Source: Chryseobacterium shigense
GTDB lineage: Bacteria > Bacteroidota > Bacteroidia > Flavobacteriales > Weeksellaceae
DNA: 64,000 nt
Reading direction: 5' to 3'
NCBI RefSeq assembly: GCF_014207845.1
Contig: NZ_JACHLC010000001.1
Coordinates: 558,001 to 622,000, forward strand
In this document: positions 37,546 through 45,371 of the stretch, in pieces
Layout: every line of letters starts with the position of its first letter
How positions within the stretch are numbered: position 1 is the first letter of the stretch
Translations under genes and position numbers: made by a program
Notes under the pieces: model-generated
The model's input: only the letters and a program-made list of their open reading frames with translations
Databases searched by the model: none
What the model was told of the DNA's origin: nothing

Positions 37546-37572
37546 ATAATAAAATAAATTGTATTTTATTAT
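37546..37572. promoter_or_regulatory. 11-base inverted repeat upstream of yeiH-like gene, candidate LysR operator
   Basis: ATAATAAAATA (37546-37556) and TATTTTATTAT (37562-37572) are exact reverse complements around 5 bases, ending 7 bases before the exporter start codon. AT-only palindromes of this size suit a LysR-type site, although AT richness makes chance more likely. Confidence 0.4.
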
Positions 37573-37584
37573 TGAATATAACTT

Positions 37585-38466
37585 TTAGTTATAACTAAGG
37601 TGCTTCAAAAAGAGTTTTATCAGTTCAGACTGTTCACCTTTAGGAAGGATATAATGAAAATTTCTTTCGATGCTGAAATTCTTTACATCCACAATGCTGA
37701 GGGTGTTATTTTTGAGCTCACCTAAAACCGTACTGATGGATAAGAATGCCATACATTCGGAATGAAGAAGGTAGTTCTTGATACTTTCACTGCTTCCCAG
37801 CTGCATAACAACATTAAGATCATCCATCTGAATGCCCTTTTCTTTTAACCTGTTCTGAATGAATTCCTGCGTTCCCGAGCCCTGCTCTCTGAAAATAAGA
37901 TCGAGCTGGTGCAAATCTTTTAATTGCAGAGTTTTACGGGCTAAAGGATGATTGGTTTTTGCCACCAAAACAATTTCGTCTGCCTTAAAAGGATGGTATT
38001 CAAAAAATGAAGACTGAGATTCGCCTTCGATAATTCCCACATCTATTTTTCCCTCTTTAAGAAGGGTAGAGATTATTTCCGTATTATGGGTCACCAATTC
38101 TATTTTGATGTCCTTGTAATAAGAATGAAAAGTTGCCAGAATCTCAGGTAAAACATATTGAGCAACTGTTGTACTTGCCCCGATAATGAGTTTTCCTCTG
38201 TGTTCCTGGTTAAACTGATTGATTTCGAACTCCATATCACGGTAGAGGCTCCGGATCTTTTCTGAATATTCAAACAAAATCTCCCCGCTTGCCGTCAGTT
38301 GAATGCTTGTTCCTTTCCTGTCAAATAACTTGGTAGCAAGCTGGTTTTCAATTTCTTTGATGTGTTTGGTTACAGCAGGCTGTGTAATATTAAGCTCTTC
38401 CGAAGCTTTTGTAAAACTCAGTCTGGAAGCCACGGTATGAAAAACTTTAAGTCTGTAATCAAACAT
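37585..38466 (-). CDS. LysR family transcriptional regulator
   Basis: 293 residues: a winged helix-turn-helix in the first 60 (FTKASEELNITQPAVTKHIKEIENQLATKLFDR) and a periplasmic-binding-like effector domain (about 90-290). Opening and length fit the CysB-like branch that includes CysL and YeiE. It sits between the fluoride antiporter and the YeiH-type exporter on the same strand, 45 bases before the latter, which it most likely controls. The inducer is not evident. Confidence 0.87.
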   Translation of the reverse strand: MFDYRLKVFHTVASRLSFTKASEELNITQPAVTKHIKEIENQLATKLFDRKGTSIQLTASGEILFEYSEKIRSLYRDMEFEINQFNQEHRGKLIIGASTTVAQYVLPEILATFHSYYKDIKIELVTHNTEIISTLLKEGKIDVGIIEGESQSSFFEYHPFKADEIVLVAKTNHPLARKTLQLKDLHQLDLIFREQGSGTQEFIQNRLKEKGIQMDDLNVVMQLGSSESIKNYLLHSECMAFLSISTVLGELKNNTLSIVDVKNFSIERNFHYILPKGEQSELIKLFLKHLSYN

Positions 38467-38513
38467 TTTACAATTTATTTTTGGGATTGGAAATCTTATA
38501 TGAAGGTAGAAAA

Positions 38514-39821
38514 TTATTTAATTTCAGAAAAGTTTTTATTATGATCATTTTCATATCTCCGGTTTTTAGCTTCTCCTACTTTCTGCCGGGTATAAATACT
38601 GTTGTGACCTGATAAAAGATAGGAAACCACGCAGGCAATGGCCACATAAACACCGCTTTCTGCTCCGAATAATTCTATTCCCATCAGAATACAGGCTAAA
38701 GGAGTATTGGTAGCCCCTGCAAATACTGCAACAAATCCCATTCCCGCAAGCAGTCCAAATGGTAAGGGAATGAATAATGATAACGCGCTGCCCAATGTAG
38801 CCCCGATAAAAAATAAAGGAGTTACTTCACCACCTTTAAAACCCGCTGAAAGTGTGATAATGGTAAAGATCATTTTTAAGGCAAAATCATACAACGGAAG
38901 CTGTTTTTCAAAAGATTCCAGGATCACGGGAATTCCCAGTCCCGTATATCTTGTTGTTCCCATAGCAAAAACTGCCGCAGCAATAATAATTCCGCCCACC
39001 ACGGGACGAAGCGGAGGATATTTGATATTGGATTTAAAAACTGATCCCGCCCGGTGAATGATTCTGCTGAAAGCTGCCGCACAGATTCCAAATGCAATTC
39101 CCGCAAGAATGCTGTATAAAACAGGCAGAAATTCCATTTTTGGAATAAAATCGATATGGTAATGAATATGCTTTACCTTCCATAGATTGGTAGCCCGGTC
39201 TGCAAAGATTGCTGAGGCAAAAGCCGGGAAAATAGCATTGTACCGTATCCTGCCGATCAGGAAAACCTCAAGCCCAAAGACTGCCCCGGCAAGAGGGGTC
39301 CCGAAAACAGATCCGAAGCCTGCTGCAATGGCTGCTATTAACAGGATTTTTCTTTCATTCTTATCAAGTTTAAACGGTTTGCTTAGCTGATCTGCAATGG
39401 CTCCTGCCATCTGGATTGCCGTTCCTTCACGGCCTGCAGAACCACCGAAAAAATGGGTAACTATAGTTCCGAGGTAAACAAAAGGAGCCATTCTGAAAGG
39501 AATGATTTCTTTCGGATCATGGATACTGTCAATGAGGAGATTGTTTCCTGCTTCAATATCTTTTCCGGGATAATAGTAAAGGAGGCCAATAAGAAAACCT
39601 GCAACAGGAAGAAAGGCAATCAGCCAGATATGATTTTCCCTGAAATTGGTAGCCCATTCAAGGGACTGTAAAAATCCTGCAGAGGCTGTTCCCACTAAAG
39701 CACCTGTAATTATGCTGATGCACAGCCATTTTAAAATATAAGGCAAAGCCGGGTATCTTCTGAAAAAAAAGCGGGTATGAAAAGTAATTTTTCTACGTAT
39801 TGTTCTTTGATTTTCTGACAT
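38514..39821 (-). CDS. CLC-F type fluoride/proton antiporter
   Basis: 435 residues of the CLC fold with about ten or more hydrophobic segments. The gating glutamate is Glu132 in GGSAGREGTAIQMAG, and a second pore motif is GGEVTPLFFIGATLG. The usual GSGIP chloride motif is replaced at the same place by GKDIEAGNNLL (86-96), as in CLC-F proteins. A fluoride riboswitch directly upstream makes fluoride export the likely job, as against chloride transport. First gene of a possible unit with the LysR and YeiH-type genes. Confidence 0.88.
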   Translation of the reverse strand: MSENQRTIRRKITFHTRFFFRRYPALPYILKWLCISIITGALVGTASAGFLQSLEWATNFRENHIWLIAFLPVAGFLIGLLYYYPGKDIEAGNNLLIDSIHDPKEIIPFRMAPFVYLGTIVTHFFGGSAGREGTAIQMAGAIADQLSKPFKLDKNERKILLIAAIAAGFGSVFGTPLAGAVFGLEVFLIGRIRYNAIFPAFASAIFADRATNLWKVKHIHYHIDFIPKMEFLPVLYSILAGIAFGICAAAFSRIIHRAGSVFKSNIKYPPLRPVVGGIIIAAAVFAMGTTRYTGLGIPVILESFEKQLPLYDFALKMIFTIITLSAGFKGGEVTPLFFIGATLGSALSLFIPLPFGLLAGMGFVAVFAGATNTPLACILMGIELFGAESGVYVAIACVVSYLLSGHNSIYTRQKVGEAKNRRYENDHNKNFSEIK

Positions 39822-39827
39822 AATAAT

Positions 39828-39863
39828 CCTGATAAGTTATTGGTTAATAATCTCTTAATCAGG
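39828..39863 (-). promoter_or_regulatory. Expression-platform stem of the fluoride riboswitch
   Basis: On the minus strand CCTGATTAAG (39854-39863) pairs with CTTATCAGG (39828-39836), nine pairs with one bulged T. The left side shares CCTGA with the 3' end of the aptamer, and the right side ends 7 bases before the start codon. The two folds exclude each other, suggesting translational control. Confidence 0.55.
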
Positions 39864-39916
39864 CGTCATCAGCTTATGTAAAGCGGTTGGGTAAGGAAGA
39901 GCACCATTTCCTTTTG
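39859..39916 (-). promoter_or_regulatory. Fluoride riboswitch (crcB RNA motif)
   Basis: On the minus strand AGGAAATGGTGCTCTTCCTT, then ACCCAACCGCTTTACATAAG, then CTGATGACGCCTGA. This lines up with the crcB motif: GGnnATGG..., AACCGC, a short GCTT/AAGC hairpin and CTGATGACGCC. The pseudoknot pairing GGTG with CGCC is present. It lies 38 bases before a CLC-F gene, the expected target. Confidence 0.88.
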
Positions 39917-39921
39917 TGATG

Positions 39922-39929
39922 CAAATATA
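39922..39929 (-). promoter_or_regulatory. Promoter -7 box of the fluoride antiporter
   Basis: On the minus strand TATATTTG fits TAnnTTTG and ends 5 bases before the riboswitch, placing the transcript start at its 5' edge. Confidence 0.55.
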
Positions 39930-39938
39930 AGTATTATT

Positions 39939-40802
39939 TTAAAAGAAACTGTTTTCAAGAATATACTTTTTGCTTATCCGGATACTTTCAAAAATATCTT
40001 TATCACTTGAATCCTGCTCAAGGAACCAATATTTCAGGCCTGCTTTTTCCCTTGCACTGAAAATTCTTTTGAAATTGATTGTCCCGTTTCCAATTTCTGT
40101 AAAATCTTTTGTGCCGGCCTTCATATCTTTTACGTGCCATAGAGGGAAACGGCCGGGATATTTGTCAAAATAAGCGAGTGGATCAAGCCCGGCCTTTGAG
40201 ATCCAGTATAAATCCAGTTCCATTTTAACCAATTCTGATGCTGTATTTTCCAGGATAAAATCATAAACACTTTGGTGGTTGTCCAAGATTTCAAATTCAA
40301 AATCATGGTTATGATAGGCAAACTGAATTCCTGCTTTTTGGGTTACATCACCGGATTTTTCAAACAATTCAGGAAGCTTTTTATAGTTTTCGGCAGTCCT
40401 TTCCTCAGGAAAAAGATAAGAACAGACCATATATTCAGATCCGATAAAATGCAGATCATCCACGCATTTTTCCCAGTTGTTTAATAAGGTTCCTTTATCT
40501 TGATGGATAATTCCTGTGGTGTGATGTGAGCTGATGACCTTTAAACCGGTCTGTTGCAGAATATTCTGAAACTCGGTTCTGTTTTTTCCGAAGAATGTTC
40601 CGTTATATCCATAGATTTCCAGTTCTGTAAAGCCTAAAGCTGCCAGTTTTTCCAGTGCTTTTTCAAGATGATCCGAAACAGCATCCCGAACTGTGTAAAG
40701 TTGAATGGCTAAAGGCTTTTTTGTGCTAAATCTGGAAATTCCACAGGAATATAACCCCAGAAATCCCAACGATGAAAGTTTAATGAAATCTTTTCTCTGC
40801 AT
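39939..40802 (-). CDS. Sugar phosphate isomerase/epimerase family protein (TIM barrel)
   Basis: 287 residues. An export signal with a possible lipobox (MQRKDFIKLSSLGFLGLYSC) is followed by a xylose-isomerase-like barrel: LAIQLYTVRDAVSDHLEKALEKL, ELEIYGYNG, FAYHNHDFEFE, VKMELDLYWISKAG and PLWHVKDMKAGTKDFTEIG supply metal-ligand candidates (Glu, His, Asp). Bacteroidota often carry such exported barrel proteins; the substrate is unknown. It follows a thioesterase gene by 3 bases on the same strand, although the functions seem unrelated. Confidence 0.82.
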   Translation of the reverse strand: MQRKDFIKLSSLGFLGLYSCGISRFSTKKPLAIQLYTVRDAVSDHLEKALEKLAALGFTELEIYGYNGTFFGKNRTEFQNILQQTGLKVISSHHTTGIIHQDKGTLLNNWEKCVDDLHFIGSEYMVCSYLFPEERTAENYKKLPELFEKSGDVTQKAGIQFAYHNHDFEFEILDNHQSVYDFILENTASELVKMELDLYWISKAGLDPLAYFDKYPGRFPLWHVKDMKAGTKDFTEIGNGTINFKRIFSAREKAGLKYWFLEQDSSDKDIFESIRISKKYILENSFF

Positions 40803-40805
40803 CGG

Positions 40806-41273
40806 CTATAGAAAAGGCTTCATTTCATCTTCGATCTGTGTTCTCAGGTTCATCAGGCGTTTGGCGTACTCTTCCTGCTGTTTTTCCTCTTCCGTTTCAG
40901 GGACCCATGCCGGGACAGGGAGTTTTTTACCGTTTTCATCTACTGCAACGAAAACAATGATACAGTGGGTTTTTTTATCAAAAGTAGGCTGTTTCAGATT
41001 CCTTGAAAAAACGTTGATGGAAATATGCATGCTTGATTTCCCTGTGTAAATCACCTGTGCATCTACTTTTACCACTTCTCCGATTTTGATGGGCTCATAG
41101 AAACGGATTCCGCCCACATAAACAGTTACCGAATAATTTCCACTCCATGTAGTGGCACAAGCATAACCTGCCTGATCAATCCATTTCATAACGCTTCCTC
41201 CATGTACATTTCCCCCGTAATTTACATCTGAAGGCTCTGAAATAAACTGAAAAGTAATGGGTTTGTTCTGCAT
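40806..41273 (-). CDS. Acyl-CoA thioesterase (hotdog fold)
   Basis: 155 residues. The hotdog motif VNYGGNVHGGSVMKWIDQAGYACATTW matches the YciA/BFIT group of acyl-CoA thioesterases, with Asp34 (WIDQAG) as the likely catalytic residue. It hydrolyses acyl-CoA to free acid and CoA; chain-length preference cannot be read from sequence. Divergent from the ArsC-like gene, and co-directional with the TIM-barrel gene 3 bases downstream. Confidence 0.87.
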   Translation of the reverse strand: MQNKPITFQFISEPSDVNYGGNVHGGSVMKWIDQAGYACATTWSGNYSVTVYVGGIRFYEPIKIGEVVKVDAQVIYTGKSSMHISINVFSRNLKQPTFDKKTHCIIVFVAVDENGKKLPVPAWVPETEEEKQQEEYAKRLMNLRTQIEDEMKPFL

Positions 41274-41396
41274 TTTTATAAAATTTGAATAAAGTTATTT
41301 AATAATTTCCAGAATTTTAGATTAAATCCTACTTTTGAAAGATAAAAAATTCCTTGAAAAGGGAAATTTAACCCATAACAGATTTAAGAAGCAACA

Positions 41397-41753
41397 ATGA
41401 AGAAAGTATTCTATCTCAATACATGTGATACATGCAGAAAAATTTTAGCACAGTTTGACCTTGCAGACTGGGAGCTCCGTGAGATTAAAAAAGAACCGGT
41501 AACTCAAGAAGAGCTGGCAGCCATGCATAAGAAAACAAAATCTTATGAAGCGCTTTTCAGTAAAAAATCAACACAGATCAAGTTAAGAGGTGTGGATGTA
41601 AAGTCTCTTGAAGAAAAAGATTTCAAGGAGCTGCTGTTGGATCATTATACATTTTTAAAACGTCCTGTTTTTCTTACGGATAAGGAAATTTTTGTAGGAA
41701 ACGACAAGAAAAATGTTGAAGCTTTAAAAGAATTCTTTGGCGTTAATGAATGA
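41397..41753 (+). CDS. ArsC/Spx family thioredoxin-fold protein
   Basis: 118 residues of the ArsC-like thioredoxin fold with CDTC at residues 10-13, then WELREIKKEPVTQEELAAMHKKT and FLKRPVFLTDKEIFVGND, which carries the Arg and Pro of the family. A CxxC at this place is typical of Spx and YffB-like proteins, less of arsenate reductases proper, so arsenate reduction should not be assumed. No arsenic genes are nearby. It overlaps the next gene by 4 bases. Confidence 0.8.
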   Translation: MKKVFYLNTCDTCRKILAQFDLADWELREIKKEPVTQEELAAMHKKTKSYEALFSKKSTQIKLRGVDVKSLEEKDFKELLLDHYTFLKRPVFLTDKEIFVGNDKKNVEALKEFFGVNE

Positions 41754-42088
41754 AACTTCTGATTTCCATATTGCTTTTTACTTCCTTAAGTTTCTATGGA
41801 CAAACGGTTTACAGGACACCTTCAGGGACGAAGTATCATTTGTCATCATGCAGAATGGTGAAAAATGTTTCTTCCGGTCTTACCGTAAATAAAGCGTTGG
41901 AAATTGGTCTTCAACCCTGCAAAATATGCAATCCTCCGACAACTGTATACGGAATTGCTTCCCAGCCTAAAAAAGTAAGCGGTACGGATAAAGGAAACCG
42001 TTGTCTGGGTACTACAAAGGCAGGAACAAGGTGCAAGCATTACACCCGTATAGGAAATGATTACTGTTTTCAGCATACTCCTAAGTAA
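41750..42088 (+). CDS. Secreted small Cys-rich protein (DUF5763-like)
   Basis: 112 residues: signal peptide (MKLLISILLFTSLSFYG), a YRTPSGTKYHLSSCRMV...LEIGLQPCKICNP segment with the Cys pattern of Ada-like metal-binding modules found in nucleases, and a C-terminal NRCLGTTKAGTRCKHYTRIGNDYCFQHTP segment that looks like a small zinc-binding C-C-C-H unit. Function unknown; binding of metal or of a modified surface is an inference. Its start overlaps the ArsC-like gene (ATGA). Confidence 0.75.
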   Translation: MKLLISILLFTSLSFYGQTVYRTPSGTKYHLSSCRMVKNVSSGLTVNKALEIGLQPCKICNPPTTVYGIASQPKKVSGTDKGNRCLGTTKAGTRCKHYTRIGNDYCFQHTPK

Positions 42089-42178
42089 TCATCTTTTTTA
42101 AATGTATCTTGTCATTGGTATGTGATTTATTTTTAGTAGATTCATTTTTACATATTTATAATCACAAAAAATAGAATC

Positions 42179-42367
42179 ATGACAAAAGAATTTTTAAAAA
42201 CAAAGAACCTTAACAGATCCACACTGAAACAAATTAACGGCGGAGGGAAACCTCTTGTTGTCAACTGCTTTACACTTTGCGGTCCGGGAGGTGGCATTAT
42301 TTCCAGCAGACCGGGATTAGGTGATGCCTGCAATCCTGACAGAACAATATGCTGTGTTTGTAACTAA
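42179..42367 (+). CDS. Cys-rich double-glycine leader peptide, unrelated to the 36 kb pair
   Basis: 62 residues. Leader MTKEFLKTKNLNRSTLKQIN ends in GGG (21-23), consistent with a C39-type cut. The core has six Cys (30, 34, 51, 58, 59, 61) in a different spacing from the 36 kb peptides, with a Gly/Pro-rich middle (GPGGGIISSRPG). Probably an exported peptide with antimicrobial or signalling use. No exporter or modification gene is nearby. Confidence 0.68.
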   Translation: MTKEFLKTKNLNRSTLKQINGGGKPLVVNCFTLCGPGGGIISSRPGLGDACNPDRTICCVCN

Positions 42368-42378
42368 CCACAAAACAT

Positions 42379-42416
42379 AAAAAACAGGCTGTAATTTATT
42401 TACAGCCTGTTTTTAT
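42379..42416 (+). terminator. Bidirectional terminator between peptide gene and gcvT
   Basis: AAAACAGGCTGTAA / TTACAGCCTGTTTT, fourteen pairs, 5-base loop, A and T runs on both sides. Confidence 0.85.
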
Positions 42417-42435
42417 TTTAATTATTTCTGAACAG

Positions 42436-43512
42436 TTATACGAAAGGAGCTTTCACCACTTTTGCAGGAATATTCTTGTTTCTTACCTGGATAAAGATTT
42501 CAGACCCCAGTTTGAAATGAGGTTTGTCCACATAAGCAAGTCCCAAACCGATCTTTTTCATTGGTGACTGTGTTCCTGATGTTACTTTCCCGATTACGTT
42601 GCCTTCTGCATCCACTACAGGATAGTCATGTCTTGGAACTCCTTTATCCTGAAGCTCAAAGCCTACTAATTTTCTTGTAACACCTTCTTCTTTCTGTTTT
42701 GCAAATGTATCTTTGGAAACAAAATCCTTATCGAATTTGGTGATCCATCCTAATCCTGCTTCAATAGGAGAGGTAGTATCATCGATATCGTTTCCGTAAA
42801 GGCAGAATCCCTTTTCAAGTCTTAAAGTATCTCTTGCAGCAAGTCCGGCAGGAACAATTCCTTCCGCTTCACCTGCCTTGATGATGGCATCCCAAAGCTG
42901 CTTGGCATTTTCATTGTTGAAATAAATCTCGAAACCGCCGCTTCCGGTATATCCTGTATTCGAAATGATTACATTATTTACTCCGTCAATGCTTCCTACC
43001 GTAAAGTGGTAGTAAGGAATTTCAGAAAGATTGGTTTCTGTAAGCTTTTGCAAGATTTCAGTAGCTTTAGGCCCCTGTACTGCCAGTAATGACATCTCGT
43101 CAGAAGCATTGGTCATTTTAGCACCGAAAGTGTTGTATTTTGAAATATGATCCCAGTCCTTATCAATATTTGAGGCATTTACCACCACAAAATATTTATC
43201 GTCTTCCATTTTATAAACAATAAGATCGTCCACAATACCTCCGTTTTCATTAGGAAGGCAAGAGTATTGAGCTTTCCCGTTCTCAAGAGCATCTACATTG
43301 TTGGTGGTAACAAGCTGTAAAAGGTCTTTAGATCCAGGTCCTTCAATAAAAAACTGTCCCATGTGTGAAACATCAAACAATCCTGCTTTTTCTCTTACTG
43401 CAAAATGTTCTTCCGTAACACCGGAATATTGTACAGGCATTTCAAAGCCTGCAAAAGGTACGATTTTAGCGCCCAAAGAAACGTGTTTATCGTATAAGGC
43501 TGTTTTCTTCAT
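42436..43512 (-). CDS. gcvT: Aminomethyltransferase, glycine cleavage T protein
   Basis: 358 residues. Takes the aminomethyl group from lipoyl-H protein and forms methylene-tetrahydrofolate. Family blocks are [28 protein letters not shown], NSNIxxxD-like [23 protein letters not shown] and [20 protein letters not shown], with the active-site Asp near 97 ([10 protein letters not shown]). Length is normal. gcvH and gcvP are not in the window. Downstream of a secreted-protein gene and idi, possibly one transcript. Confidence 0.95.
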   Translation of the reverse strand: MKKTALYDKHVSLGAKIVPFAGFEMPVQYSGVTEEHFAVREKAGLFDVSHMGQFFIEGPGSKDLLQLVTTNNVDALENGKAQYSCLPNENGGIVDDLIVYKMEDDKYFVVVNASNIDKDWDHISKYNTFGAKMTNASDEMSLLAVQGPKATEILQKLTETNLSEIPYYHFTVGSIDGVNNVIISNTGYTGSGGFEIYFNNENAKQLWDAIIKAGEAEGIVPAGLAARDTLRLEKGFCLYGNDIDDTTSPIEAGLGWITKFDKDFVSKDTFAKQKEEGVTRKLVGFELQDKGVPRHDYPVVDAEGNVIGKVTSGTQSPMKKIGLGLAYVDKPHFKLGSEIFIQVRNKNIPAKVVKAPFV

Positions 43513-43520
43513 ATTTAATT

Positions 43521-43991
43521 TTATTTCTTTATTTTAAAGCTGTTGAAAGTTTCGTTAAAAAGGTTCATATAGTTTCCGTTCCAGAATTTCTGACCACAGT
43601 TGATGGATACCAGATACAGGTCTTTATCTTTCTGAAAAGCCCTGGTGATCCAGAAAAGTTTCTCTTTTTCATCAAAATACTCGTAAAAATATTCGGTATA
43701 TCCTTTTTTACCTTTGTTTTCTTTTATTTTATTCTCCGGATCTTCAGATTTATAAAGAGCCAGGATAAATTTTTTCATATCTGCTTTCGGGAGGTTCAGA
43801 TCATGGTATTCCGAAATGGTAATTGCTCCGATTTCATTGGTGGGGAAAATATTGACAATATCACTGTCATTGGTAGATTTCCAGCCTTCCGGAACATTGA
43901 TGGAATAGCCGGGACCTTCATAAACTTTTGCTTTTTGGGCAAAAAACAGGCTTGCCGATAGAAAAGCGGATACTAATACTATTTTTTTCAT
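43521..43991 (-). CDS. Secreted protein of unknown function (PsbP-like outline)
   Basis: 156 residues with signal peptide [19 protein letters not shown] and a compact alpha/beta domain ([22 protein letters not shown]...ITISEYHDL...SFKIKK). The outline, with a [10 protein letters not shown] start and a C-terminal FNSFKI strand, resembles PsbP-like domains of bacteria. No catalytic motif. It sits 3 bases after idi and 8 before gcvT on the same strand; there is no clear functional link. Confidence 0.68.
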   Translation of the reverse strand: MKKIVLVSAFLSASLFFAQKAKVYEGPGYSINVPEGWKSTNDSDIVNIFPTNEIGAITISEYHDLNLPKADMKKFILALYKSEDPENKIKENKGKKGYTEYFYEYFDEKEKLFWITRAFQKDKDLYLVSINCGQKFWNGNYMNLFNETFNSFKIKK

Positions 43992-43994
43992 CAG

Positions 43995-44504
43995 TTAAAA
44001 ATGGTGTTTATATTCTTCAAGGATAATTTTAAACCATTCTGTGAAATTTTCCGGAGACTCAATTATTTCTTTATCCAGATCTTCCATTGAAATAAATCTT
44101 ACTTCTTCCACTTCATCCTGGTTTAAATTGAAATCAGCTTCATAATTTCCTGTAAATACATGGTCGAGTTCATGTTCCCAAAGACCGCCTCCCACATCTG
44201 CTTTATAGATAAAACTGAATTTTTCTGAAAGTTCCGTTTCAATTCCCAGCTCTTCTTTTATACGGCGTTCGGCTCCTTCAAGATAAGTCTCATTTTCTCT
44301 TGGATGAGAGCAGACCGCATTGGTCCACTGACTGGGAGAATGGTATTTTCCGGGTGCTCTTTTCTGGAGCAGCATTTCACCTTTGCCATTGAACAAAAAT
44401 ACAGAAAATGCACGGTGCAGAAGGCCGTTAACATGAGCCTGCTGCTTTTCCATAAGACCTAGAATTTCATCTTCAGGATTCACTAAAACTACAAATTCTT
44501 CCAT
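43995..44504 (-). CDS. idi: Isopentenyl-diphosphate delta-isomerase, type I
   Basis: 169 residues of the Nudix fold. NGLLHRAFSVFLFN, the Cys/His segment QWTNAVCSHPRENE (Cys near 68) and the Glu pair in the ELGIE and WEHELDHVF regions match type I isomerase. It interconverts isopentenyl and dimethylallyl diphosphate, feeding quinone and carotenoid chains, which fits a menaquinone-using organism. First gene of a possible idi-(secreted protein)-gcvT transcript. Confidence 0.93.
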   Translation of the reverse strand: MEEFVVLVNPEDEILGLMEKQQAHVNGLLHRAFSVFLFNGKGEMLLQKRAPGKYHSPSQWTNAVCSHPRENETYLEGAERRIKEELGIETELSEKFSFIYKADVGGGLWEHELDHVFTGNYEADFNLNQDEVEEVRFISMEDLDKEIIESPENFTEWFKIILEEYKHHF

Positions 44505-44616
44505 TTCTACAAATGTAAGCCTAATAAATGTATTTTGAAAATTTTTGGAAAAACATCATATTTATGGGAAATCTAAGTTGCTAAACAGGCTAGCTTCAAT
44601 ATGCACAGACTGAACA

Positions 44617-44685
44617 TTCCCCTTCTCCGGAGGGTCGGCTTTCAAAATTCAAAGAATTTTGAAAGCCGGAGTGGTTTAAAGATTT
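44617..44685. repeat. 15-base perfect hairpin repeat in a divergent spacer
   Basis: CGGCTTTCAAAATTC (44636-44650) and GAATTTTGAAAGCCG (44654-44668) are exact reverse complements around AAA. Flanking TCTCCGGAGGGT and CCGGAGTGGTTT complete an element type common in Chryseobacterium spacers, from general knowledge. The rest of the 365-base spacer is AT-rich with no gene seen. Confidence 0.7.
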
Positions 44686-44869
44686 TTATAAATTGAAGAC
44701 ATTGTGAATTAAATATAAATAAGAAAATTTTTAACCATAAGGATTGAAATTGCGAATAAAATATTTATATTATTCATTAAATATTATTTTTTATAGTATT
44801 TTATTTACTTAAACTCAATTTAATACTCCGTTTACTTATAAAAACTGTAACTTTGCAGCTCAAATTTTA

Positions 44870-45274
44870 ATGATGGAATTAGAATACAAAGAGCATATAA
44901 GTCCTATTCTTAAGGACGGGGTAAAAAATTATTTAATAGATATAGACGGTACCATTACAGATGATGTTCCGAATGAAGAACCCGAAAGAATGGTTACCTG
45001 CGAGCCTTATCCTGATGCGCTTGAAACCATCAATAAATGGTATGATGAAGGGCATCAGATCTGTTTCTTCACTTCAAGAACAGAAAATCTGAAGCAAATT
45101 ACTATCGACTGGCTTGATAAGCATGGCTTCAAATACCACAGCGTACTCTGCGGAAAACCAAGAGGAGGAAACTATCACTGGATAGATAACCACCTGGTAA
45201 GAGCTACAAGATACAAAGGCAAATTTACTGACCTTGTAGAAAAGCAGGTTACCATAGAAGTTTTCAAAGATTAA
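44870..45274 (+). CDS. Small HAD-like phosphatase-fold protein
   Basis: 134 residues (Met2 at 44873 is an equal start). HAD motif I is IDIDGTITDDV (about 22-32), motif II is FFTSRTE, a Lys follows in GKPRGGNYHW, and the late acidic motif is weak (WIDNH). The short cap-less form resembles LNS2-like or polynucleotide-kinase-like HAD domains. Bacteroidota copies are often mislabelled as phosphoheptose isomerase. Substrate unknown. It precedes serA by 97 bases on the same strand. Confidence 0.75.
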   Translation: MMELEYKEHISPILKDGVKNYLIDIDGTITDDVPNEEPERMVTCEPYPDALETINKWYDEGHQICFFTSRTENLKQITIDWLDKHGFKYHSVLCGKPRGGNYHWIDNHLVRATRYKGKFTDLVEKQVTIEVFKD

Positions 45275-45371
45275 GAAATCATATATAAAGATTTAAAAAT
45301 TAAATGACAGAAGTGTACGCACCGGAGCCTTTAATTTTTAAATCTTTTCACTTTTAATATCAATTGTACTT

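Noticed and set aside
41397..41753. Arsenate reductase
   Set aside because: The CxxC form and absence of arsenic genes fit an Spx/YffB-like role better; left as a fold-level call.
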